Shown one piece after another: positions 55,001 to 64,000 of a stretch of 64,000 nt of DNA. The first letter of the stretch is position 1, and the number at the start of each line of letters is the position of its first letter. Under the pieces are notes generated by a model, which saw nothing but the letters and a program-made list of their open reading frames with translations, ran no database searches and was not told where the DNA came from. This DNA comes from Mesodorylaimus sp. YZB2_4 (taxonomy: Eukaryota > Nematoda > Enoplea > Dorylaimida > Dorylaimidae), in NCBI GenBank assembly GCA_030248295.1, contig JASANH010000118.1:62001-126000 (forward strand). The letters run 5' to 3'. Made by a program: the position numbers and the translations under genes.

Positions 55001-55734
55001 TGCTAGAAATCGAGTGGCTGTAAAGTACTCGTGCCCGGAAGAGTCCAATCAAAAGCTTTCTACCACGTACCCGTGACTCGGACCACCGTACAGTGCGCGC
55101 AGTCTACACCGCACAACAAGAGTTTGAGCACGAGACTGACAAAGCTCTGAATTGTCCTTGGATGTACTCGACCAATACCGAGGTAAATCGCTGTATCTGT
55201 TCCCTTTTCGAAGTTTGAAAGAGTTATCTGCGTCGATCGGTTTTTTGTTACAGCTGTTTGAGTATTTGAGCGGCCTGTTTTGACTACCAGCAGTTACAGT
55301 ATACTTGATCTAACGGAAAACAAAGGTCTTGTGGGGGCCTTTATAGTTACGCCGTAACTCCCCTCGGCCTCCACCCAAAGCATCTTTACGTACATTAGGG
55401 TATCCTAGACTGGTCAGTGATTGCCTCCGACCCATGCGAGTGATCTCTGCTGAACCATACAGGTGTTCGACATTAGAACTGTCTCCCCGTTCGGCATCGA
55501 TCGATATGATCGAGTGCGGCTATCTGGGAGACCCAGCGGGCGAAGCCTAAAACAGAACCTGATTACGTATTTTCTCGCACAGCCTCATTGATCTGTTGGA
55601 TGCTCAGTCCGAGTGGTCACAGCCGGCAAAATGAGGACCTGGTGGTTAGCTATGCCAGCACTCTCAGTTATCAGACCCAACCACTGCCGAGATGTACGTG
55701 TAAGAGGCGTGGACGTGGCGTGGTATCTGCACCT

Positions 55735-55990
55735 ATCAGTGCCTTGGTTCAGTGAAATGGTCTGCCTCTCTTAGGTCAGGGCTAGACACGAGGACGAGAG
55801 TGATATCGAGGCCGAGTGACTGTTTGGTTTGCAGGCATTGGGCGGCGACTGGTATCGAGTTCCTGGTCTGAATTGCACAGTGGGCAATTCGAGATCGGCC
55901 ATCAGAATTTACGTCTGGATCGACACGTGCGGCCGACCTCCAAATTGTGAGCCGAAACGGCCCATGTGTGCGCTTGGCAATAAACAATAC
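55735..55990 (+). repeat. Family D repeat copy 2
   Basis: This is the partner of 30605-30850: ggttcagtgaaatggtctgc, atcgaggccgag, ttggtttgcaggcattgg, cgtgcggccg and aattgtgag. No coding function. Confidence 0.65.
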
Positions 55991-56261
55991 TCGAGGCGTC
56001 GTGGGCTGCGTGGGCTCGTTCCTGTGCACAAGGCCGTCCATTGGCTTGTCCTGGTTTGCCCTAGGATAGGCCAAGGATATACGGATAGACTTAAAAAACC
56101 TGGGCATCGACGAGATTGTCGGTCAAATTACGACTGATCGTGTCGACTGCGTGGATGTGGTCAGGTACTTCCCAGGGCGAAAAGGAGAATACTATTGTAT
56201 CCTAAATGCAGCAGTCACAATCGACTACGATGGGACAATAATCAATCGATATTGTAACCCT

Positions 56262-56425
56262 CGTGCCTGGTAGGCCATGGCGAGCTGGCTGGGAGACGTC
56301 AACCCCTCGGGTTGATGTTTCAGCCGTAGGTATAGTCGCAAGACTATCCTGCTCCAGTCGGAGTTTTTATCCCGCCGACTTCGGTCGGCCACCTCCCTCC
56401 TCCGCCTACCAGGCTTGGTTACAAT
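56262..56425 (+). repeat. Family C repeat copy 3 (best copy)
   Basis: It is bounded by gtgcctggtaggc and gcctaccaggcttgg, an inverted pair of about 10 bases. Inside is gacgtcaacccc followed by tcgggttgatgttt, an internal stem, and a second stem ccgacttcggtcgg. It is about 160 bases with no coding capacity, consistent with a small terminal-inverted-repeat element. Confidence 0.75.
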
Positions 56426-56479
56426 ATCATATCGTCAGATCAGGTCGGATCTAAAGCCGGCACGTCTATGGTAACTGAT

Positions 56480-56655
56480 AATTGCTTATCATCCATTTTA
56501 CACATTTTACACATTTTACACATTTTACACGAAATGATTTACCGGCCCGCGAGTCGAACACCCACCCGTAATTGCGCACTTGGCGCGAGAGGCAGACGCG
56601 TACCCACCAGCCACGAGGCCGAGTCATGGCTTCAGTGCTATGCACTTCCAGCATC
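56480..56655 (-). repeat. SINE family B copy 3 (tRNA-like boxes on the minus strand)
   Basis: On the minus strand cgtggctggtgggtacgcgt resembles an A box and gtgttcgactcgcgg a B box, about 50 bases apart as in a tRNA. The 3' side ends in a four-fold repeat of a 10-base cattttacac unit (56493-56530 on the plus strand), a typical simple-repeat SINE tail. Acceptor-stem pairing is poor, so a working tRNA is unlikely. Confidence 0.65.
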
Positions 56656-56869
56656 CTACGAGTAAGCTATCATAGTCGCGAGCTAACAATAGAAGGCTCC
56701 AAGTACTTTACACTGGGCGATTTCTGGAGGACCCTCTCCTCACCTGCCTCGTCATTCCTCCTTTCGCTGCCCGTCGTGAGCGCTTGTTCGAAAGTGAGCT
56801 CCAGTGTCGAAGTCGAATCGTGTCGTGTGCGAGTGAACTGGTCGATCGTCGAGTCGAAGTGTGCGAAGA

Positions 56870-58413
56870 ATGGCTGCCGTAAGTCCTCGGCCTTTCTGCC
56901 GTCTCCTCATCATAGCTCGTTTCTTCATTTTCAGCCCGATCCGATCGCCATGCACAAGAAAGCGCAGTTCCTGTCGTCCCTGTTCGAGGCCCTGTCCACG
57001 GTCAAGCAGGTCCCGCCGTCGTTGCGAAGCCAAGTGTCGTACGCTCGAGCGACGTGCAAGCACTTCCTGAAACTGCATTTCCGTCTCCAACGCATCGCCC
57101 AGCAAAAGCTGCCCCTCGGCAAAGACTTCGAAAGCGGCCCATTCACTGCGGCAACCGATCAAGTCAAGCAAGCGTCTGACGTAAGTAGCTGCCTCATGCG
57201 AGTCGGGTCCCTGCTCATATGATAGAAGGGCTCCGGTCCGTTTCAGCCGAAGGCGAGCCCAACGTTGCTGGCAGCCATGGGCAAAGTGGACGAGGCCGTC
57301 AAAGAATCGAAGCAACCGGTGCTGCAAGAGACCGTCGACGTGCTGCAAGAACTGGCCAAGATCATGTCGCTGCCCCAAGCCGTCCTCAAACCCGCCGTGC
57401 TCGCCTTGGTCAGCTCCGGAGTGGTGGACACGGCCGAAGTGGACGAGATCACCGCCAAGGTACCCGCCGCCACGTTCACGCCCGATCAACTCTGGGACGC
57501 CGTCGCCGATCGAATGGATGCGGCCAAGGACGGTCGAGCGGCCACCTACCGCAAGTTGGGAAAGGCGCCTCCCGTGCAGCAGAACGTGACCAAGGCCGGC
57601 TACTTCCAGGTAAGCTCGTGTGCTCGGCTTTCTCTGACGGTCTCTGACGAGTTGTGGGTTTCAGATCGTGGACGTGCCGAAAGACAAGCAATTCGCCTCC
57701 ATGCCCATCACGACCTCCCTGGCGGGGCACATGGCCTGCGGACCGCAACGAGCCAACTTCACGCACCTGGACGCGGTGGGACACCCGGCGGCGAGGGCCC
57801 TGATCGAAGACCTGACCAACATCCTGCTCATCGGTACGAACGTGGCCGAACTGGATCGAGAGAAGAGCGTGGCCATGACGTTGCGGTCGATCAACCAGCA
57901 GGACCCCATGGCCGTCTCCTTCCGGTAAGTCCCTTTGCTCATGATCTTACTCGAAAGAGCATGCTCTCATTTCAGGACCATCATCGACAAGAGCACAGCC
58001 CAGCCAGCCCCGACCTCCGGCAAGCAATCAGGCGGCACACTCAAGTCGGCTCCCCCCGTGACGGCGTCCTCCACCCCCGTCCCCATGGACATCAGGTAAG
58101 TCCCTTGGTCCAAGAACCACAGCTCAAACGACCATGCTCGCATTGCAGGGAAGTGGAGGCGCGTTGCGCGGTTAAGAAATGCAAGACCGTCCTGGAGGTG
58201 TTCGAGGTAAGGACTCGGTTGGGCAAGACGAGGCTGTGTCGGCTGACGCGCATTCCATTTCAGAAACTGAAGCAGATGGGTCAGGGCGTGACGGTGCCGA
58301 TCGAGATGCTGGACGCCGTGTTCGCGCAGTTGGTGAGCGGCAACGTGGCCACGGCGGACGAAGTGAACCAGGCCAAGGCCCAGCTGAAGACGAAGGCCGA
58401 CGACAAGGGTTAA
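56870..58413 (+). CDS. Complete seven-exon gene of unknown function, strongly codon-biased
   Basis: Exons 56870-56878, 56935-57180, 57247-57609, 57665-57924, 57976-58095, 58149-58206 and 58264-58413 join perfectly to 402 codons. All introns are GT-AG, 50-66 bases long, with GTAAG donors. Exon 1 encodes only Met-Ala-Ala. The protein is mainly helical, rich in Ala, Lys, Val and Gln, with no signal peptide or membrane segment: an N-terminal helix block (QFLSSLFEALSTVKQ), a central block (EELAKIMSLPQ-like repeats, VVDTAEVDEITAKV), a conserved-looking core (ITTSLAGHMACGPQRANFTH) and a Lys-rich C terminus. Codons end overwhelmingly in C or G, unlike neighbouring genes, which suggests high expression. 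I recognise no family. Confidence 0.8.
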
Positions 58414-59104
58414 GTCTCGTTCCCCATCATCCAAGAAGTGTTCATGAATGTGTTCGGATCGAAGCTCGGCCAGCCCGCCAAGTGATCTGTGATCGATGAT
58501 GTGCCTCGGTGGTGACTGTGCGTGCAATGTCTGTCCAATGAGACTGTGTTCTAGGTGTCGGAAGATAACGGGTGACCGGGTCGAGTTAAAGACATGCGTA
58601 CCACACGTTCAAGCCATAGTCAGGTCAGCCTAAGGCGGTGCAAGGCTTCGAAGTTCGTTCAGGCTGACGTCCCAGGAGTTTTAGCTCCCGATTATGATCT
58701 GTTGGAATTTCGACCATTTTTAACCACGTCATGAGTGCGGGTGCGAGCATGCTCAGAGAACACCACCCACCTAATGCACTTGCTGTGCAGAGATTCTGGC
58801 TGAATCGGGGCTGGCTGTGCACGAACACTTGCAAAAACCCCACCGACACTAGCTCGAAAGGGAAACTGGCCAGAAAGGGATTCTGGCCCAAACGGGTTGC
58901 TGGCTGAACAAGGATGGGGCCCTGAGAAATAATTTATGATCGAACCTAATAGAAATTTCTCCCCAAACACGTTTTTTAAGCTGACCATAAACGGCAGCGA
59001 CAAGTTCTGCGATTTCTTATGTCTGCTGTACTGTTGTGGTGGTTGACATTGCAGTTATGGACATACAGTTAGTTGCAATTTATGACTACATGTATCATTA
59101 GCTA

Positions 59105-59240
59105 TAGTAGGAAAAATACGCAATACGCAAACTTTTACGCATACTTTGTGGAGTACGCAATATGCGTATTACGCAATACGCATACGCATTCAAGAGACTT
59201 TGCGCATACGCATACGCATGCGCATACGCATTCAAATCAA
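59105..59240 (+). repeat. Simple repeat of acgcat/tacgca units
   Basis: Multiple tandem and interrupted copies of acgcatacgc and its variant acgcaatacgc occur, including self-complementary segments (atgcgtattacgcaatacgc). The run could extrude or fold. Confidence 0.85.
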
Positions 59241-59432
59241 GTATTTTTACCAACCGTAGTTAAGAGCCATGCAGGCTGCAAAAACGGTACAGAAATCGGT
59301 TTCTTTGTTACCAGTGTTGGCGAGTGGTACCTCGGACGATCAGTTCACCCGTGCAGTCGTCCAGTTGTGGAGTTCGGAAGGTGAGGGCTCGGGACGGGTT
59401 TCAATGGAGGCTACAAGAGCCAAAACTGGAAC

Positions 59433-59714
59433 GTGCGGAATGCTCGCCCTCGTGGCGGCGGCTTGGGCCGAGGCGGAGCGTGGTGTCCCGAGAGGCATGG
59501 TCGGGGAGCTCGTCAGACGCTCGGAAGGATTACTGGTTGCTGTCAGACCGGCCATATTTGGGCGAACTGTCCGAATCGGAGAGCCGCTGATCAACAGCAG
59601 TCAGCTGGACAAAACGAAAGTCTGGTGCCAAGTATGGTGAGAAATACTTTGTATCAGAGGGCTGTCAGCTCGGGGTCGAGGTCGATCCTCGGGATACCGA
59701 GGCCAAGGGGGTAG
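59433..59714 (+). pseudogene. Possible retroelement gag fragment with a partial zinc knuckle
   Basis: The frame has an Arg/Gly-rich stretch (RPRGGGLGRGGA) followed by CCQTGHIWANCP, which fits the last three ligands of a CCHC knuckle (Cys-x4-His-x4-Cys). The first Cys is not in frame. It lies about 0.5 kb outside the left arm of the integrase palindrome and in the same orientation as the right arm. It may be gag of the same element, but no protease or reverse transcriptase is seen between them. Confidence 0.35.
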
Positions 59715-60254
59715 GATGTCCAGGGTGAGTCGAAGACTGTGTGAACTGGCCGCCCTGCCACGCGATAGAGGGGCGACCCAGGACGCGATACGAAAGCAGC
59801 CGTTTACTAAGGCGGCCCGATTCCCGACTGATCATGAGAGGGCCACCAAAGGCACACACAAAACAGCAGGTTAGTATCAATGCAAATCAAGAACTAGTCT
59901 AGGTTAGTCAATACCTCTACATTGCCCCGTCCCCAGATGAGCACACACCTGGGTGCTCCGAATCAGGGCAGAAAGAAAAAGAAAAAGAAAAAAAACCAAT
60001 ATCACTAGATCACCAACGATCACACCACGATGACAAGGCACAGTGACCGACTACGTGATGGATGACGGCTACCGAATCGAAAGATCCGCCCGACGGGCGT
60101 AACATATGGAGATCAGTCGGCGACGAGGAATACCAGATTGTCGTCGCAGCCGAACTGCGATCAGAACCGCTGACGGATGCTGAGGGCTTATACTGAGCAT
60201 GGCGCCTTCCAGGCGTCACTAACAACACAGCGGGCAAGACTCGCACTAAAAGAG

Positions 60255-62002
60255 AAACAGAAGTTGCCTGCAAAGAAAAATAATGCGTTAGTAAATCAAG
60301 AAAAACCAAAACACAAAAAAAAACGAGATGCTAGCCGCCACAATGAACTAAGGTTTACTCCAAAGCCTCCAATACTGCATTGCGCGCTTGAGACTCTGCG
60401 AGCTGTTCCAACTCAGCCATAGCCACGAGAATATTAGGCTTCCTCGACGAGTGTTTCTCCTTGTTGGCGAAATATTCCTCGACGTCATTCTGATGAACAT
60501 ACGCCTGTCGATTCCGATCGTTGAAAAAGTACACCAAAACCCATGGTCCCCTTGTACGCGGCTTCGGCCCCAAAGCTTCCGATTCTGGCAAAACACGAGC
60601 AGGCCACCATGGGACATGTCTCATCTTCGCCCAAACTAACGAGCCAGGAGGAAAGGCTGTCAACCCACCAGGTGTAGAAATGCCTCCTTCCTCTCCTCCA
60701 ACATCTACCCATTCGTCTTGATCGCTAACAACGCAAGTCTCATGATCCGTGATCGCATCCTGTCTTGATGCTGACGCAGCGCCACTGGGTGTCTGTACTC
60801 GACCAGACACGTCTCCACGAAACAGCTGCAATTGGTTTACGTGAACCAACTTATCCGATCCAGGCTGAAGTAGAGGACGAATGCACGCGGTTACAGGCGA
60901 AGGCATTGCAAGAATTCTATAAGGCCCCAAGAATCGATCCAGTAATTTTGTCGACAAGCCTCGCGGCGCTGCGTTTCTCTTGACCATCACCAATGATCCA
61001 ATCTTGAATGGTATTCGATGAACTGATTTGTTATACTGCTGGGCTTGAGCTTGCTGTGACTTTGCGATTTCTTCCGTTACAATCCTGTATGCGTCTGTCA
61101 ACTGCTGCTTTAACTGCGTCACATAATCTATATGCAAATACTGTTGAGTTCCGTCCAATCCAAAGACACGGTCAATAGGAAACGACAAATCACGACCATA
61201 CACGAGTTGAGCTGGCGAATACCCAGTCGACGAATGCACGCTGGTGCGAAATGCGAACAAAGCAAAAGGAATGAAGACATCCCAGTCTTCTTGATGCGCA
61301 CTCGTGTAGACGGCGATGCAGTCGATCAACACTTTGTTATATCGTTCCACTTGTCCGTCACATTGTGGATGATAGGCCGTGGTGGACAACTTGCGAATAT
61401 TCAAAAATCGACATATGTTCTTCATGAGATCTGACGTAAACTGTGAACCCAGGTCGGTCAAGATTAAACGCGGCATCCAAACCGGCAAACCATGTGTTCA
61501 ACAAAGATACGAGCTACCGTCTCTGCACGCATATCTGCCATTGCAAAAGCCTCCGGCCATTTTGTGAACGCATCGATAAGGACAAGAATGTATGTATTTC
61601 CCAATCGGACGTCTTCAAGGACCGACTATGTCCATGCTGCACGTTCGAACGGAGACAACGGGTATGGAACCAAAGGAGCTTACCCCAGCGATGAGGTTGC
61701 TTTCTCGAGACAGATACACGACTTGCAGTATTGGTGTACATCTTTACGCATTGAGGCCATACACTCTCCTTCCAGACGTGAGTAAGTCGTCTTCTCCATG
61801 TGTCCAGCCAGGGATCGTTGTGATCTCACACCTCCTGTTCAAGCTAGCAGCAGAGCAATCCCCTTCATCACGCCCACCGCGATGTTGAGACGAAAACGCA
61901 ACTGACCAGCCCATCTTGCAGAATCTTCCCCATTTTTCCATCTCAGTATTTCGCTCCCTGTCTTCAGCACTCCTCTATCAAAAACGTGACAATACGATTT
62001 GT
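60255..62002 (-). mobile_element. Left arm of a large inverted repeat: Gypsy-type integrase region
   Basis: The reverse complement matches 62208-64000. The outer 1.1 kb differs by only a handful of substitutions. The inner 0.5 kb (61490-62002) carries many single-base deletions relative to the right arm and is about 48 bases shorter. It contains the damaged integrase copy described separately. The outer border cannot be placed, because the right arm continues to the window end. Confidence 0.9.
60355..61488 (-). pseudogene. Integrase-PWWP gene, left-arm copy, frame broken at its 5' part
   Basis: The 377 readable codons equal the C-terminal two thirds of the right-arm protein: from ILTDLGSQF (second catalytic Asp) through the catalytic Glu in GQVERYN, to the PWWP domain. 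Upstream, the zinc-binding and first catalytic Asp regions are still recognisable (QPHRWGK) but shifted among frames by single-base losses. One lost C at about 61478 ends this frame. See the right-arm entry for domain function. Confidence 0.85.
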
Positions 62003-62207
62003 GTTCAACAGCGTGGCGCCTTTGGACTTTGTACCAGTCGTGGAGGAGAGCGTATCAGGCTGATGCCTGGCCATCCTGCACATCCTCTCCCCCCCTCCCG
62101 ATGGCGCCTTTGGACTTGCCGTCTTGGAAGAGCGTTTTGGAACGCTAGAGCATCTGAGACGAACTTCCTTCTTGGATGACCGTTTTTAAGCAACGTTCTG
62201 ACGTTTT
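62003..62207. other. Spacer of the inverted repeat
   Basis: About 200 bases separate the arms. They contain a direct repeat tggcgcctttggactt at 62014-62029 and 62102-62117 and a C-rich stretch between. No coding content is assignable. The ATG at 62176 lies here, outside the matched arms. Confidence 0.6.
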
Positions 62208-63903
62208 TACAAATCGTATTGTCACGTTTTTGGAGAAGGGGGAAGACAGGGAGCGAGATACTGAGATGGAAAAATTGGCGGAATCGTATTTTCTGCAAGA
62301 TGGGCCTGGTTCAGTCTTGCGTTTTCGTCTCACACATCGTCGACGTGGTCGCGTGATTGAAGGTTCGGCCATTGCTCTGCCTGCTAGCTTGCAACAGGAG
62401 GTGTTGGCAGCATTTCACAACGATCCACTGGCTGGACACATGGGAGAAGATCGTACTTACTCACGTCTGGAAGGCAGAGTGTATTGGCCTTCAATGCGTA
62501 AAGATGTACACCAATACTGCAAGTCGTGCCTCATCTGTGCTCGTAGAAAGCAACCTCATCGCTGGGGTAAAGCTCCTTTGGTTTCCATACCCGTTGGTGC
62601 TCCGTTCGAACGTGTCAGCATGGACATAGTCGGTCCTCTGAAGACGTCACGATTGGGAAATACATACATTCTTGTCCTTATCGATGCGTTCACAAAATGG
62701 CCGGAGGCTTTTGCAATGGCAGATATGCGTGCAGAGACGGTAGCTCGTATCTTTGTTGAACACATGGTTTGCCGGTTTGGATGCCCGCGTTCAATCTTGA
62801 CCGACCTGGGTTCACAGTTTACGTCAGATCTCATGAAGAACATATGTCGATTTTTGAATATTCGCAAGTTGTCCACCACGGCCTATCATCCACAATGTGA
62901 CGGACAAGTGGAACGATATAACAAAGTGTTGATCGACTGCATCGCCGTCTACACGAGTGCGCATCAAGAAGACTGGGATGTCTTCATTCCTTTTGCTTTG
63001 TTCGCATTTCGCACCAGCGTGCATTCGTCGACTGGGTATTCGCCAGCTCAACTCGTGTATGGTCGTGATTTGTCGTTTCCTATTGACCGTGTCTTTGGAT
63101 TGGACGGAACTCAACAGTATTTGCATATAGATTATGTGACGCAGTTAAAGCAGCAGTTGACAGACGCATACAGGATTGTAACGGAAGAAATCGCAAAGTC
63201 ACAGCAAGCTCAAGCCCAGCAGTATAACAAATCAGTTCATCGAATACCATTCAAGATTGGATCATTGGTGATGGTCAAGAGAAACGCAGCGCCGCGAGGC
63301 TTGTCGACAAAATTACTGGATCGATTCTTGGGGCCTTATAGAATTCTTGCAATGCCTTCGCCTGTAACCGCGTGCATTCGTCCTCTACTTCAGCCTGGAT
63401 CGGATAAGTTGGTTCACGTAAACCAATTGCAGCTGTTTCGTGGAGACGTGTCTGGTCGAGTACAGACACCCAGTGGCGCTGCGTCAGCATCAAGACAGGA
63501 TGCGATCACGGATCATGAGACTTGCGTTGTTAGCGATCAAGACGAATGGGTAGATGTTGGAGGAGAGGAAGGAGGCATTTCTACACCTGGTGGGTTGACA
63601 GCCTTTCCTCCTGGCTCGTTAGTTTGGGCGAAGATGAGACATGTACCATGGTGGCCTGCTCGTGTTTTGCCAGAATCGGAAGCTTTGGGGCCGAAGCCGC
63701 GTACAAGGGGACCATGGGTTTTGGTGTACTTTTTCAACGATCGGAATCGACAGGCGTATGTTCATCAGAATGACGTCGAGGAATATTTCGCCAACAAGGA
63801 GAAACACTCGTCGAGGAAGCCTAATATTCTCGTGGCTATGGCTGAGTTGGAACAGTTCGCAGAGTCTCAAGCGCGCAATGCAGTATCGGAGGCTTTGGAG
63901 TAA
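62176..63903 (+). CDS. Gypsy-type retrotransposon integrase with C-terminal PWWP domain
   Basis: The open frame has 575 codons and is partial, since protease and reverse transcriptase are absent upstream. The zinc-binding domain is H81-x6-H88 with C118-x2-C121 (FHNDPLAGHMG, SCLICARRK). The catalytic core is D150 (VSMDIVGPL), D210 (ILTDLGSQF) and E246 (CDGQVERYN), with exact D-x35-E spacing. A GPY-type segment follows (DRFLGPYRI, about 382-390). After an acidic linker comes a PWWP domain at about 476-540: PPGSLVWAKMRHVPWWPARV, then WVLVYFFNDRNRQAYV. PWWP domains bind nucleosomes, typically H3K36-methylated. Cage position 1 appears to be Val490 instead of Tyr or Phe, while W493 and F519/F520 are present. 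In chromoviruses this site holds a chromodomain. The product would insert element DNA and could steer site choice. The true start is uncertain because the first 10 codons lie in the spacer. Confidence 0.9.
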   Translation: MTVFKQRSDVFTNRIVTFLEKGEDRERDTEMEKLAESYFLQDGPGSVLRFRLTHRRRGRVIEGSAIALPASLQQEVLAAFHNDPLAGHMGEDRTYSRLEGRVYWPSMRKDVHQYCKSCLICARRKQPHRWGKAPLVSIPVGAPFERVSMDIVGPLKTSRLGNTYILVLIDAFTKWPEAFAMADMRAETVARIFVEHMVCRFGCPRSILTDLGSQFTSDLMKNICRFLNIRKLSTTAYHPQCDGQVERYNKVLIDCIAVYTSAHQEDWDVFIPFALFAFRTSVHSSTGYSPAQLVYGRDLSFPIDRVFGLDGTQQYLHIDYVTQLKQQLTDAYRIVTEEIAKSQQAQAQQYNKSVHRIPFKIGSLVMVKRNAAPRGLSTKLLDRFLGPYRILAMPSPVTACIRPLLQPGSDKLVHVNQLQLFRGDVSGRVQTPSGAASASRQDAITDHETCVVSDQDEWVDVGGEEGGISTPGGLTAFPPGSLVWAKMRHVPWWPARVLPESEALGPKPRTRGPWVLVYFFNDRNRQAYVHQNDVEEYFANKEKHSSRKPNILVAMAELEQFAESQARNAVSEALE

Positions 63904-64000
63904 ACCTTAGTTCATTGTGGCGGCTAGCATCTCGTTTTTTTTGTGTTTTGGTTTTTCTTGATTTACTAACGCATTATTTTTCTTTGCAAGCAACTTCTGT
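62208..64000 (+). mobile_element. Right arm of the inverted repeat (intact integrase copy)
   Basis: This matches the left arm in reverse complement from tttttacaaatcgtattgtc outward. After the stop at 63901-63903 the match continues to the last base of the window, so the element's end and any LTR lie beyond it. Confidence 0.9.

Larger units (their letters stand above)
58414..60240. other. Mostly non-coding, with simple repeats and a gag-like remnant
   Basis: There is no host gene. Contents are the tacgca-type simple repeat at 59105-59240, a possible retroelement gag remnant at 59433-59714, and a purine-rich run (gaaagaaaaagaaaaagaaa) at about 59970-59995. Confidence 0.45.

Noticed and set aside
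56555..56640. tRNA gene on the minus strand
   Set aside because: A- and B-box-like motifs occur, but the stems pair poorly and the segment belongs to a repeat with decayed copies at 14.4 and 51.2 kb.
56752..57489. 245-codon minus-strand frame rich in Gly and His
   Set aside because: It is antisense to the well-supported spliced gene at 56870-58413 and arises from its G/C-ending codons.

Overview
This window is animal nuclear DNA. Genes are split by short GT-AG introns of about 50-60 bases, and the gene set is metazoan: three rhodopsin-type receptors, a mitochondrial complex III core subunit, an astacin with a ShKT tail, an M13 (neprilysin-type) peptidase homologue, a NEPRO-like nucleolar protein, a leucine-rich-repeat surface protein and a HURP/DLGAP5-like protein. 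The mix (ShKT astacin, compact introns, divergent receptors, mariner, LINE and Gypsy elements) suggests a small ecdysozoan such as a nematode or tardigrade. The sequence alone does not decide the phylum.

Layout. 0.9-2.7 kb: complex III core protein 2 (minus). 4.2-6.4 kb: receptor 1. 6.6-12.8 kb: a nested pile of mobile elements: a broken mariner, a 181-bp TA-flanked insertion inside its transposase gene, and a second copy of that 181-bp sequence split by a 4.5-kb LINE. 13.3-17.6 kb: receptors 2 and 3. 18-19 kb: a small secreted protein. 19.5-25.7 kb: decayed duplicates and then the main copy of an M13 peptidase gene. 26.4-28.9 kb: astacin. 31.3-37.0 kb: HURP-like gene with a minisatellite in an intron. 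38.3-40.4 kb: two small membrane proteins. 40.5-46.3 kb: no gene seen, only short interspersed repeats. 46.3-50.2 kb: NEPRO-like and LRR genes. 51-56.7 kb: repeats and a ruined S-adenosylmethionine synthetase gene. 56.9-58.4 kb: a complete seven-exon gene of unknown function with strong codon bias. 60.2-64 kb: a large inverted repeat made of two copies of a Gypsy-type integrase.

Two mobile elements stand out. The LINE carries a NADAR (YbiA/DUF1768) domain in its first reading frame, and a single in-frame TAG separates this from an endonuclease-reverse transcriptase frame that has no usable ATG before its endonuclease. The Gypsy-type integrase ends in a PWWP domain, a chromatin-reader module, at the position where chromoviruses carry a chromodomain.

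Four dispersed repeat families recur: two tRNA-derived SINE-like families, one short family with terminal inverted repeats, and one unclassified family. Product names for spliced genes rest on motif recognition and on exon joins I made by eye. The central parts of long genes and the 3' end of the complex III gene are the least certain.
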